NCBI GenBank assembly: GCA_964575845.1
Contig: CAZNSX010000009.1
Coordinates: 45,511-109,510 of the forward strand
Origin: CAZNSX01 sp964575845
Lineage (GTDB): Bacteria; UBA8248; CAZNSX01
Direction of reading: 5' to 3'
DNA: 64,000 nt
The stretch's first letter is position 1, and each line of letters begins with the position of its first letter. A program made the translations under genes and the position numbers. The notes under the pieces were generated by a model. It made no database searches, had not been told where the DNA came from, and saw only the letters and a program-made list of their open reading frames with translations. Shown piece by piece: positions 54,611 through 63,190 of this stretch.

Positions 54611-56073
54611 CCGAGGCTCGGCTCCGCCCTCTCGCTGGGTCTGGCCTCCCGGCGAAGGGCCTCCCTGAGGATATCAAGCTCCTCCCGGCTCACGATACCC
54701 ATTATGAGAAGGAGCGCCGCGTAAACCGCCAAGGCGGCTGGCACCCCCACCAAATAGGGAAGCCCCAGCCCCCAGAGGACCGCTGCCATGGCGAGTACTG
54801 GCGGGATATATTTCAAAAGAGCCCTCACGGTAAAGGCTCCCATCAGAGGCCTCAGATAAAAGAGGCCCGCGACCATGAGTGCTCCCTCAGTTAGAAGGGT
54901 AGCCCAGCAGGCCCCCAGAAAATCATAGCGGGGGATGAGAAGAAAGTTCAAGGCAACGTTCAGGCTCGTCAAAAGGATGGCATAGTACATGAAAATTCGC
55001 TGCCGGTCCATGGCGTTGAAGGTGGTGGTGAGAATGTAGAGGAGGAAGTTTATGGCCACTGCCCAGACCAGAAGCCGCAGAGCGGGCACCGCAGGTTCAA
55101 AAGTGGGGCCATAGATGGCGAGCATTATGGGATGGGCCAGGGCGGTGACGAGAACACTTATGGGCAACCCCATGGCGATGGCTGAATTCATTCCATAGCG
55201 GAAGAGCCGGGCGGCTTTCTCTCGGTCCTCGAGGTAATACCTCGAAAGAAGGGGATAGAGGGAGATGGAGAGGGCAAGAGGTATGATGCCGAGGGAGCCC
55301 ACGAGCTTCAGGGCTGAGGCGTAAAATCCGACTGAGGCATCGCCCTTCATGAAGGAGAGCATCAGAAGGTCGGCTCTGGAATAGGCCATGATGAAAAGAT
55401 TAGCCATGGCTATGGGGAAGGCGAGCGAGAGGAGCCTTCTCCAGAGGGCCAAATCCACTCGGTAGATGGGCCTGACCCTCCGCTGAAATAAGACCCCAAA
55501 GGCAATAAACCCCGGAAGATAAGCCGCCACCTGAAGTGGCACGATCGCCCCGAGCCCGAGTCCTTTGGCTATCGCCAGAAGAATGAGGGCGGCCGAGAGC
55601 ACCTCGCTCATGGCCCCCAGGGCCATGGGATACTTCATCTCGAGCTCCGCCTGATAGACCACGTCAAAGGTCATGCGGAAGGAATTAACTCGGAAGGAGA
55701 GGATGAGAGTCGCCGAGGCGAGCCAGACGAGAAGCTTTATTTCCCTGGGGTAGCTCAAGGCGGCAATGATGCCCCAGCAGAGGGCAAGGGCGGCCAGGGT
55801 AAGGAGGGCCTTGAGCAAGAGAGCGCCTCCCAGGAGTTCCGCCGCGCGCTCGCGGTCCCGCGATACCTCCCTGACGAGTATGGCATTTACGCCCAGGTCC
55901 GTGAGGACGGCAAATAGCTCCACATAGGCGAAAATGAAGGCATATGTTCCGAAGCCCCGGGCCTGGAGGTGGCGGGCCAGGAGAATTATTACCACGAGCT
56001 TCAGCAGGCGCTCCAGGCCCTGCCCCGCCAGCACTACCCCTGAGTTCCTGAAGACCCTGGCCGCCGTGCTCAT
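54607..56073 (-). CDS. polysaccharide flippase (Wzx/MATE-like)
   Basis: 488 residues with about 14 hydrophobic segments. Family pattern at the start: VFRNSGVVLAGQGLERLLKL, then FGTYAFIFAYVELFAVLTDLG and VREVSRDRERA. It moves undecaprenyl-linked oligosaccharide across the inner membrane. No polymerase (Wzy) was recognised in the window, so the product may be a short oligosaccharide, or the polymerase lies elsewhere. Confidence 0.9.
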   Translation of the reverse strand: MSTAARVFRNSGVVLAGQGLERLLKLVVIILLARHLQARGFGTYAFIFAYVELFAVLTDLGVNAILVREVSRDRERAAELLGGALLLKALLTLAALALCWGIIAALSYPREIKLLVWLASATLILSFRVNSFRMTFDVVYQAELEMKYPMALGAMSEVLSAALILLAIAKGLGLGAIVPLQVAAYLPGFIAFGVLFQRRVRPIYRVDLALWRRLLSLAFPIAMANLFIMAYSRADLLMLSFMKGDASVGFYASALKLVGSLGIIPLALSISLYPLLSRYYLEDREKAARLFRYGMNSAIAMGLPISVLVTALAHPIMLAIYGPTFEPAVPALRLLVWAVAINFLLYILTTTFNAMDRQRIFMYYAILLTSLNVALNFLLIPRYDFLGACWATLLTEGALMVAGLFYLRPLMGAFTVRALLKYIPPVLAMAAVLWGLGLPYLVGVPAALAVYAALLLIMGIVSREELDILREALRREARPSERAEPSLG

Positions 56074-56100
56074 GATTTGCTCTCGACTTTCCCCCTAAAG

Positions 56101-57234
56101 TTAAGCTTCCGGCTCGAGGCACCGCTTGTAGATGGAGATTGTCTCCTCTGCGAGCCTATCCCAGGTGTAGCGCTCCAGAACCCGCCGCCTTCCCCGCTCG
56201 GCCAGCCTCCGCCAGAGGGCCTTATCCTCCAAGAGACTCCTCAGGGCCAGGGCCAGAGCTCTTGAATCCCCCTCGGGAAATACCAGGCCCGCGTCCCCTA
56301 TGACCTCGGGGATGGCCCCTGAAGTGGAACCCACGACAGGCACCCCGCACGACATGGCCTCAATGAGGACATGGCCGAACTGCTCCACCGAGTCGGGCGT
56401 TGTGAGGGAGGGGAGAACCAGTGCATGACAGCGGCGGAGCACTCCTGGCACATCGCTGTGGTCCAGGGAGCCGAGAAACTCAACCCTATACTGGAGGCCG
56501 AGTTCGGCTGCAAGACCCTGAAGCTTCTGCCTGAGCGGGCCCTCGCCCAAGACAATGGTTTTGACCCTCTGGGGTAGCTCCGTCACCGCCCTGAGGAGGG
56601 TCTCTATTCCCTTTTGAGCCACAAGACGCCCCGCAAAGATTACCCTGAAATCCTCCCTCTGAGGTTCCTTGCCAGGACTAAACTCCTGAGGATTAACCCC
56701 TAGTTGATGCAGCAGGGCTATCCTCTGCGACGAAAAGCCTTTGGCTTCGAGGACCCTGCGTGCTCCCTCGTTTCCGGCAATTAAAAAGGCCGCGCCCCTT
56801 AAGGTAGCCCTCTCGAATTCCCTGTAGGGAAAGCCAAATTCTCTATGTATATTCTCCCAGCTAAATACGATGAGACGGAAGTGGGATCCAAGAATTCGCC
56901 TGAAAAGAAGAACCTGTGCGGCCACGGCGCTCCAGGGTTCCTCTTCCAGGTGCACCAAGTCGGGCTCAATCTCGCGAAGTGTCCGGAGGAGGCCGGTGAG
57001 GTAGAAGTGTCCCCCGATGCGCCCCGAGAAAAGAACCCGTCCCGTACGGACACGGTAGCTGCTTCCTTTGGGCTCCCCCTCCGGGAAGTGGTATTCCCGG
57101 CTCCCCTCCCGCCAGTGTGAGGGGAAGAAGAGCGTGAGGTCCAGGCCTTCGAATGCGCCCAAGGCTTCCGCCTTCTCGCGAGCGATGGGCACGGAGTAGG
57201 CATGGGAGATGAGGATGACACGAATGGGCTTCAC
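56101..57234 (-). CDS. GT4-type glycosyltransferase
   Basis: About 377 residues from GTG 57234, with GAGGAAGGGG before it; the frame stays open to 57354, but that part overlaps the preceding gene. It starts IRVILISHAYSVPIAREKAE. The donor domain begins DFRVIFAGRLVAQKGIETLL, with the E-x7-E in VEQFGHVLIEAMSCGVPVVG. It belongs to the same leftward glycan operon; its sugar is unknown. Confidence 0.87.
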   Translation of the reverse strand: MKPIRVILISHAYSVPIAREKAEALGAFEGLDLTLFFPSHWREGSREYHFPEGEPKGSSYRVRTGRVLFSGRIGGHFYLTGLLRTLREIEPDLVHLEEEPWSAVAAQVLLFRRILGSHFRLIVFSWENIHREFGFPYREFERATLRGAAFLIAGNEGARRVLEAKGFSSQRIALLHQLGVNPQEFSPGKEPQREDFRVIFAGRLVAQKGIETLLRAVTELPQRVKTIVLGEGPLRQKLQGLAAELGLQYRVEFLGSLDHSDVPGVLRRCHALVLPSLTTPDSVEQFGHVLIEAMSCGVPVVGSTSGAIPEVIGDAGLVFPEGDSRALALALRSLLEDKALWRRLAERGRRRVLERYTWDRLAEETISIYKRCLEPEA

Positions 57235-57331
57235 CCCCCTTCCTCGAATGAATGCAGAATCCCAGGGCTCCGCTTCAGGCTTGCCCTTGCGTCTCCTCCA
57301 AGTCTGACCCGGCCCAGGGGGAACGTGCCGC

Positions 57332-58327
57332 TCATTTGCGGGAAAGTCCCCCATGCCTTGCTTCCCGCCGTGTCTCCCTCCAGTGGGCTAGATTCCACCC
57401 GACCGCGCCCGCCAGAAGCGCCCAGTTCCAGAGCACGCCCCTGGGCCGTAGCCGGCGGTAGAGGGCGACCTCCGGGTCCGGGCACCTGAAGGGATTGCAA
57501 CCGTGCCAGAGCACGAAGGCGAAAAGGCGGGCAATGTCTTTGACGGGCCGGTTCTTGATGGCACAACGAAAAATGTTCCGGTATTGGTACCAGCTCGCCT
57601 TGAGGTCGGTGCGCGCGGTTCGGCTCCCTTCCGAGAAATGCCAAAGCGGGATGTTGGTCTCCGCCAGGAGCCACCCGTTGCGCTGTGCCCTGAGAGCGAG
57701 GTCATTCTCCTCTTCGTACATGAAGTAGGCCTCATCCAGGAGGCCCACATCGCGAAAGGTAGCCGAGCGTATGAAAAGGGCACAGCCCACGATGTAGGGA
57801 GCGGGCCGGACTTCGAGGCGGCTGAACGCGGCAGCCGCCTCCTCGAAGGCCTCCTCCGGCTCCCGATGTGAGGCGCCAAACACATGAAAACCCAGCATTC
57901 CAGCCCGGGGGTTCGCCAACGCCACCCGGACCGCCCCATCCAGCCACCGAGGGTCCACGCGCACGTCGCTGTTGACAAGGACGATGAAGGGGAAGCCCTC
58001 CGCGAGGGCCGCCCGGATGCCGTGGTTATTCCCTCCGGCGAAACCCAGGTTGCACCCCGTTCGGAGGATGCGCACCCGGGGAAAACGCTCCCCCACGAAC
58101 TCCGGGGAGCCGTCTGTCGAGGCATTGTCCACCATCCAGAGCTCGAAGGCCGGGTAGGCGGTCGCGAGGAGCGAAGGTATGGCGTATTCGAGGTGCCGCC
58201 TCCCGTTCCAGTTTAGCACGATGACGCACACCCGAGGCGGTGGCACGGGAAGGGAAGAGGAGAGACCCGGTACTGAAAGGGGATCTCCTGCGGATGTTCG
58301 CCCTTGAGGCGGCCAAACGGTGTTCAC
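57332..58327 (-). CDS. GT2-type (rhamnosyltransferase-like) glycosyltransferase
   Basis: About 331 residues from GTG 58327, which has GGGAGG upstream; ATG 58375 is another option. Inverting GT-A fold: VCVIVLNWNGRRHLEYAIPS, VDNASTDGS, then TGCNLGFAGGNNHGI and VNSDVRVDPRWL, whose D-x-D-like Asp binds the metal and nucleotide. The YFMYEEENDLALRAQRNGW segment is typical of rhamnosyl/GT2 enzymes of O-antigen loci. It is the first gene of the long leftward run. Confidence 0.85.
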   Translation of the reverse strand: MNTVWPPQGRTSAGDPLSVPGLSSSLPVPPPRVCVIVLNWNGRRHLEYAIPSLLATAYPAFELWMVDNASTDGSPEFVGERFPRVRILRTGCNLGFAGGNNHGIRAALAEGFPFIVLVNSDVRVDPRWLDGAVRVALANPRAGMLGFHVFGASHREPEEAFEEAAAAFSRLEVRPAPYIVGCALFIRSATFRDVGLLDEAYFMYEEENDLALRAQRNGWLLAETNIPLWHFSEGSRTARTDLKASWYQYRNIFRCAIKNRPVKDIARLFAFVLWHGCNPFRCPDPEVALYRRLRPRGVLWNWALLAGAVGWNLAHWRETRREARHGGLSRK

Positions 58328-58399
58328 CCTCAGAGGTCCTCCCGCGCCGGCACCTGGCACCCGCGGGAGCGCCATATGGAGGCCACCGCTTCAGTGCGG

Positions 58400-58602
58400 A
58401 GGTGAGACCTTGGGGGGCGTCCCTCCAGGGTGAGAGGACGGGCGAGGCCGGCGGTCCCATAAGGAGGATTATCGTCAACTATTAAGATGCCGGCTTCTAG
58501 ACTCTTGCCTTCCAAAGCCGAAACCGGCAGTCTCAGACTTTGCTTCTCGCAGTGGGTGGTAAAAATGACAATTCTCCGGCCCGCCGCTATTTCTGGCATC
58601 AA
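58400..58602 (-). pseudogene. decayed N-terminus of a dolichol-phosphate-mannose-synthase-like GT2
   Basis: The frame reading RRIVIFTTHCEKQSLRLPVS and then GILIVDDNPPYGTAGLARPL matches the opening of Dpm1-type GT2 enzymes, whose consensus is a T-Y-N-E box and VDDNSPDGT. Several key residues are changed (Asn-Glu box to C-E, Ser and Asp of the nucleotide motif to Pro and Tyr). The similarity ends after about 65 codons. It is probably a remnant left by rearrangement at the upstream edge of the polysaccharide cluster. Confidence 0.5.
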
Positions 58603-58911
58603 GAGTTTTCTTTCGGGCAGAAGGTAAATCCCTTTAAGCTATTGATATTTTAGAGCTAACTAAACATTGCATATTTACTCCATCAAGGCCCCGACTTTCA
58701 AGAGCTAATTCCTCAAGACTAAAGGAGCCCCCTTGAGCGAATGGTTAGGAGTGCCTGGGAAAAACCTCTTGACCGTGTATTATTTCTCTGGGATGCTAAT
58801 TCCAAACCGGAAACCATTGTAACTGACTGATATTCTAGCTCATTTTGCAGGGAGGAAGGTCATAGACTTCCGGGTCGAAGATTTTTTGAGCTGAACGATA
58901 AGCTATAAATT
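58603..58911. other. AT-rich intergenic region
   Basis: No gene is seen. Base composition falls sharply here and stays low through the following methyltransferase gene. It probably marks the left part of an acquired segment and should hold the promoter for the gene at 58912. No repeat or attachment site was recognised. Confidence 0.45.
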
Positions 58912-59700
58912 ATGAGTATATTTGCAAAATTGATAAGGGTCATTAGCGACCCGAGGAGACGAACTTTTTATTTCTTTCTTTTAATAAGCAGATTTTATAA
59001 TGCTTTTCTAGGTATAAGAAATCCCAGAAAGGTCGCCTCTTCTGAGTTAAATGAATTGAATGAGGTCGTTGAGCGGTCTCTTGCAAGAACAGATATTAGC
59101 GATCAGTTAGTCACTTTGTTTGTCGAATCGTTAAGTATCCGTCCGAAGTTAATAGTGGAACTCGGCGTAAGGGGTGGTGAAAGCACATTTGTATTGGAGC
59201 GTGTAGCTCGATTATGCAGTTCAAAATTGATCAGTGTGGATATCGAGGACTGCCATGATGCTTCCTCTTATGAGGATTGGGTCTTTGTCCAAAAAGATGA
59301 TATAGAATTCGCAAATGAATTCGAAAGTTGGTGTAAAAAACATGGCATCGAGCCAAGAATTGATATTCTTTTCATTGACACAAGCCATGTGTTTGAACAA
59401 ACCCTTCAAGAAATCAAGTCTTGGTTTCCTTTTATGTCAAGTAGGTCGAAAGTTTTTCTCCATGATACAAATTTGAAAAATGTCTGTCTTAACAAGGACG
59501 GCATCATGCTTGTCGGATGGAATAATAGGAGAGGGGTGATTAGAGCTTTAGAAAGATATTTCAACAAATCTTTTAATGAAAAAGAGGATTTTGTTGACTT
59601 CAGAGATGGTTGGTTAATTAAGCACTATTGTCATTCTTTTGGTTTCACAATATTAGAAAAAACGATTCCGTTCAGCAAGGGTTTTTCGGCTATTTCTTAA
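58912..59700 (+). CDS. class I methyltransferase-like protein in an AT-rich segment
   Basis: 262 residues. LIVELGVRGGESTFVLERVA near residue 82 and the following SKLISVDIEDC are a Rossmann SAM site of the cephalosporin-hydroxylase/methyltransferase-24 group. DILFIDTSHVFEQTLQEI and KVFLHDTN add the His/Asp residues conserved in that group. Codon use is strongly AT-biased (many AAA, ATT, TTA), unlike every neighbour, so the gene was probably acquired. Such enzymes O-methylate sugars or small molecules in polysaccharide clusters. It reads away from the glycan operon. Confidence 0.8.
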   Translation: MSIFAKLIRVISDPRRRTFYFFLLISRFYNAFLGIRNPRKVASSELNELNEVVERSLARTDISDQLVTLFVESLSIRPKLIVELGVRGGESTFVLERVARLCSSKLISVDIEDCHDASSYEDWVFVQKDDIEFANEFESWCKKHGIEPRIDILFIDTSHVFEQTLQEIKSWFPFMSSRSKVFLHDTNLKNVCLNKDGIMLVGWNNRRGVIRALERYFNKSFNEKEDFVDFRDGWLIKHYCHSFGFTILEKTIPFSKGFSAIS

Positions 59701-59891
59701 ATTCTGTTCCTTTGGGGCGGGCATCAGTGTGGAACAGGCGAAATGAGAGGGCGATGAATCTGAAAAGGGGGGGTTTTTCTAAATTATTCCTCTTGACTGC
59801 GGTCTCCCTCTGATATTATTGATTTTTAAATTCCACTCCTGCCCTGACACCAGGCAAAGGAGAAAGAAGACTCCACAGGGAGCGCCGGACC

Positions 59892-60347
59892 ATGATAGAG
59901 GGAGTCAGAATTAAGCGGCTCAGGGTTAACGCCGATGAGCGGGGCCGACTCATAGAGATCCTCAGGGCCGATGACGAGCTTTTCATCAAATTTGGCCAGG
60001 CATACCTCACTACCGGCTACCCCGGGGTTGTCAAGGCCTGGCACTATCATAAGAGGCAGGTGGATAACTTCGCGGTCATCAGGGGGATGATGAAGGTGGT
60101 TCTCTACGACGCCCGGAAGGATTCCCCAACCTTCGGCGATGTGAATGAATTTTTCATGGGCGAGCACAACCCCATCCTGCTTCAGATCCCACAGCTTGTC
60201 TACCACGGCTTCAAGACCATAAGCGTGGAGGAGGCCCTTCTCATAAACTGCCCGACTGAGGTCTATAACTACGAGGAGCCCGATGAATACCGGCTGCCCC
60301 CACATACCGAGGAGATCCCTTACGATTGGTCCCGGAAGGATGGCTGA
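59892..60347 (+). CDS. dTDP-4-dehydrorhamnose 3,5-epimerase-like cupin
   Basis: 151 residues, RmlC-like jelly roll. ADERGRLIEILRADDELFIKFG, YPGVVKAWHYHKRQVDNFAV (with His in the catalytic region) and GDVNEFFMGEHNPILLQIP, then YHGFKTISVEEALLINCP, cover the usual strands. It is shorter than RmlC (about 185) and lacks its C-terminal part. It may epimerise a dTDP- or other nucleotide-keto-sugar, or be a related isomerase. It precedes a dehydrogenase of the 3-hydroxyisobutyrate type by about 65 bases. Confidence 0.82.
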   Translation: MIEGVRIKRLRVNADERGRLIEILRADDELFIKFGQAYLTTGYPGVVKAWHYHKRQVDNFAVIRGMMKVVLYDARKDSPTFGDVNEFFMGEHNPILLQIPQLVYHGFKTISVEEALLINCPTEVYNYEEPDEYRLPPHTEEIPYDWSRKDG

Positions 60348-60413
60348 AGTGAGGGTTATAGCCTTTCTCTCTCATAGCCTGGCCGGGATTAAGCACCCAA
60401 GAAGGAGGCTGAA

Positions 60414-61289
60414 ATGAAAAAGCGGATAGGATTTGTGGGGCTTGGGCGCATGGGCTGCCCCATGGCTATAAATCTCATGAAGGAGGGCTTCCCACTCGTG
60501 GGCTTCGATATAAGCCCCGAGTGCCTTGAGCGGGCGGTGAAAGCCGGCGCTGAGGCTGCAAGCTCCATTAAGGACCTGGCCGGCAGGGCTGAGGTGGTCT
60601 ACTCCATGCTTCCTGACTCCCAGACCGTGAGGGAGGTATATTGTGGCGAGGGGGGAATCCTGAGCACGCTGAAAAAGGGCGGTGTCATCATCGATGGCAG
60701 CACCATAGACCCCTCCGTCTCTCAGGAGGTGGCCGAGATTGCCCGCCGGAAGGGAGTGGATATGCTGGATGCGCCCGTTAGCGGAAGCGTCATACACGCC
60801 GAGGGCCGCCAGCTAACCATCATGGTCGGCGGCGAGAAGAAGGTCATGGATGATAACATGGATATCCTCCGGAGCGTTGGGAGCTCCGTCTTCCACATGG
60901 GGCCCATCGGCCACGGGCTTTACATGAAGCTGGTAACGAACCACATCCTCTCCATCATGATGTGCGGCATGGCCGAGGGGCTGTCAATGGGGCACAAGGG
61001 TGGCCTGGACCCCCAGTACATGGTTGATATACTCAAGACGGGCGCGGTGCCGAAACTCCTTGATTATAAGGGGGGGCCCATGGCGCGGAAGGACTATGCC
61101 ACCACCTTCCCCGTGGATATGATGCGCAAGGATCTGAGGCTTATCGCCACCATGGGCGAGCAGCTGAAAACCCCTCTTCCCATGAGCAATCTTGCGCGGC
61201 AGATATATATTTCAGCGAGCGCAGCGGGCTTCGGCGATAAGGACCTGGGTGCCATAATCGAGGTATATGAAAGATTGCAAGGCCTCTGA
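60414..61289 (+). CDS. beta-hydroxyacid dehydrogenase (3-hydroxyisobutyrate/tartronate-semialdehyde reductase family)
   Basis: 291 residues. The NAD(P) loop is FVGLGRMGCPMA at residues 7-18, the substrate loop DGSTIDPSVS near 100, the DAPVSGSVIHAEG signature near 120, and the catalytic Lys in GLYMKLVTNH near 171. It reversibly oxidises a small beta-hydroxy acid. Substrate unknown. AGGAGG precedes the ATG. Confidence 0.88.
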   Translation: MKKRIGFVGLGRMGCPMAINLMKEGFPLVGFDISPECLERAVKAGAEAASSIKDLAGRAEVVYSMLPDSQTVREVYCGEGGILSTLKKGGVIIDGSTIDPSVSQEVAEIARRKGVDMLDAPVSGSVIHAEGRQLTIMVGGEKKVMDDNMDILRSVGSSVFHMGPIGHGLYMKLVTNHILSIMMCGMAEGLSMGHKGGLDPQYMVDILKTGAVPKLLDYKGGPMARKDYATTFPVDMMRKDLRLIATMGEQLKTPLPMSNLARQIYISASAAGFGDKDLGAIIEVYERLQGL

Positions 61290-61378
61290 GAATTGATTCT
61301 GATAATTCCGCGGCCCGCGGGCTGGTCTTCCCTTCGGGCCCATCTTTTGCTATGGGAGAGACTGAGGATGGTACTCTC

Positions 61379-61708
61379 TCATGCAGCCTTCTTCCAGGAG
61401 TCCAAGCCTCCCTCAAGTGCCCAGACCCGTCTGAAACCCTTATCCATGAGCTTGGCGGCCGTACCGGCGCTGGAACCCTCATTGCGTCAGGTGCAGTACA
61501 AGACCAGGTCCTCCCCCTGTGGTAGGCTCCGCCACCATGATTCGAACTCCTCCTTCGGAAAGCTGAGGGCCCCCTCAATATGGCCCTCGGCAAACGCCTC
61601 TCGGCTTCTCACATCGATTATCCGAATGTTACCTCCCCGCCTCAGCCTCTCATGTAAACTCTCCAGGGGCATGCGAGGCACCTCTGAAGGCTGGTGCATC
61701 CTTTGCAT
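61379..61708 (-). CDS. rhodanese-domain protein with in-frame TGA, probable selenoprotein
   Basis: A single rhodanese domain of 109 residues if TGA (61487-61489) is read through. Before it: IRIIDVRSREAFAEGHIEGA and SFPKEEFESWW, then DLVLYCT. After it, in the same frame: RNEGSSAGTAAKLMDKGF, RRVWALEGGLDSW and a TGA stop at 61379. Relatives read YC-x-C-P-N-E at this spot, so the TGA (residue 74) falls exactly on the second conserved Cys. Selenocysteine is therefore the likely reading, and a SECIS-like hairpin follows. AAAGGAGAAAG precedes the ATG, a strong ribosome site. Rhodaneses carry sulfur or selenium as a persulfide. Nonsense mutation is the alternative, but the frame beyond is intact. Confidence 0.75.
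61446..61482 (-). promoter_or_regulatory. putative bacterial SECIS hairpin
   Basis: Counting from the base after TGA on the minus strand: ATGAG (5-9) pairs with CTCAT (37-41). After an internal loop, GCGCCG (17-22) pairs with CGG-C-CGC (26-32, one bulged C). The tip is GTA at 23-25. A G at the start of the loop about 23 bases past TGA is what known bacterial SECIS elements show. The loop is very small, and the fold was drawn by eye. Confidence 0.5.
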
Positions 61709-61829
61709 TCTTTCTCCTTTCTCAAAGAAAAACCCGGGACCAAAAACAAAGAGAATAGCAAAAGGCTTTATCTCTTTATTTTTACGTCGAAAATGAAGAT
61801 TTATTCCGGCTTAATCCCGACTAAATTAT

Positions 61830-61859
61830 TTGCAAAATGCACCGAGCTTCATTTATAAT
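61830..61859 (+). promoter_or_regulatory. candidate promoter of the rhodanese-E1 gene
   Basis: TTGCAA at 61830-61835 and a perfect TATAAT at 61854-61859 are 18 bases apart. They would start a transcript with a leader of about 120 bases before the gene at 61987. The surroundings are AT-rich. Confidence 0.5.
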
Positions 61860-61986
61860 TTTATAATGTTAATATCTCAGGGGGTCGGCCCTGAGGGTGA
61901 CGGTTGGCATAGGAGGGGATGGAGAGCTTTTCGATTGGAGTCTGGGGCGTTGAGCTCTAAATCTGTCCCCTGGAGGTGTAGGCGTA

Positions 61987-63168
61987 ATGGTCAAGAGCTA
62001 TAGAGACTTGGTGGAAGAAGCGAAAAAAGAGATAGATGAGGTTTCCGCTGAGGAGTTAATGGAGAAGTTGGACGGGAATGAGGACCTTGTCCTCATAGAC
62101 TGCCGCGACCCCGATGAGTATCGGCAGGGATACATCCCGGGCGCCCTTCTAGCGAGTAGGGGAACACTTGAGCTTAAGGTCAATGACCTTGTCCCTGATG
62201 GCCAAAAACCCATAATCCTTTACTGCGCCGTCGGCGTGCGGTCCCTTTTCGCAGGCCGGTCCCTGAAGCAAATGGGTTATGGCGACGTTAAATCCATGGC
62301 TGGTGGGTTCAGCGGCTGGAAGGAGAAGGGGTTTCCCATAGTTGTCGATAAGCAGCTCACCCACGACCAGCTCACCCGGTATAGTCGCCACTTCATCCTC
62401 CCCCAGGTGGGCGAGAAAGGGCAGCTTAAGCTCCTGGAGGCAAAGGTCCTTCTAATTGGGGCGGGAGGCCTGGGCTCTCCGGCAGCCCTTTACCTGGCCG
62501 CCGCAGGGGTGGGCACCATGGGTATAGTGGATAGCGACGTGGTCGACCTGAGCAACCTACAGCGCCAGATTCTCCATACGACCGACCGCATCGGGGTGCC
62601 CAAGACCGAATCCGCCAAGGAGACGCTACTCGCCCTCAACCCTGACCTCACGGTAAAGACCTATCAGGAGCGCCTCACCTCCAAAAATATCATGGACATC
62701 ATAGCCGATTATGAAATCATCGTTGACGGGTGCGATAACTTTCCCACCCGTTACCTTGTCAACGACGCCTGTGTTCTGGCTGGAAAAACCAATGTCCACG
62801 GGAGCATCTTCCAGTTCGAGGGGCAATGCACCATCTTCGAGCCTGGAGAAGGCCCCTGCTACCGCTGTCTCTACCCCTCTCCTCCGCCCCCGGGGCTTGT
62901 ACCCAGCTGTCAGGAGGCGGGCGTGCTGGGCGTACTGCCCGGAATCATCGGGGTGATCCAGGCCACGGAAACCGTGAAGTGTATCCTGGGGCAGGGTGAG
63001 ACCCTGGTGGGCAGGCTTCTCACGTATGATGCCCTTAAAATGAAATTCAGGGAGCTCCGTCTGAGAAAGGATCCCGCCTGCCCCATCTGCGGTGAGAACC
63101 CAGCCATCCGAGAGCTCATAGATTATGATTGGTTCTGCGGCCTGAGGGAGGAGGCGGTGCGCTCCTGA
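61987..63168 (+). CDS. rhodanese-ThiF/MoeB-type sulfur-carrier adenylyltransferase fusion
   Basis: 393 residues. Residues 15-120 are a rhodanese domain (VLIDCRDPDEYRQGYIPGA; catalytic Cys in IILYCAVGVRS). Residues 125-385 are the E1-like adenylyltransferase: ATP loop LIGAGGLGSPAALYLAAAGV, the DLSNLQRQILH Arg finger and zinc Cys pairs CYRCLYP and CPICG. It should adenylate the C-terminal Gly-Gly of a small sulfur carrier (ThiS, MoaD or CysO type) and supply sulfur. In MoeZ and MOCS3 the rhodanese is at the C-terminus; here it is at the N-terminus. GGAGG lies upstream of the ATG. It is divergent from the selenoprotein-like rhodanese. Confidence 0.9.
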   Translation: MVKSYRDLVEEAKKEIDEVSAEELMEKLDGNEDLVLIDCRDPDEYRQGYIPGALLASRGTLELKVNDLVPDGQKPIILYCAVGVRSLFAGRSLKQMGYGDVKSMAGGFSGWKEKGFPIVVDKQLTHDQLTRYSRHFILPQVGEKGQLKLLEAKVLLIGAGGLGSPAALYLAAAGVGTMGIVDSDVVDLSNLQRQILHTTDRIGVPKTESAKETLLALNPDLTVKTYQERLTSKNIMDIIADYEIIVDGCDNFPTRYLVNDACVLAGKTNVHGSIFQFEGQCTIFEPGEGPCYRCLYPSPPPPGLVPSCQEAGVLGVLPGIIGVIQATETVKCILGQGETLVGRLLTYDALKMKFRELRLRKDPACPICGENPAIRELIDYDWFCGLREEAVRS

Positions 63169-63190
63169 GAGGGCCACTCCCTGATAAAAG

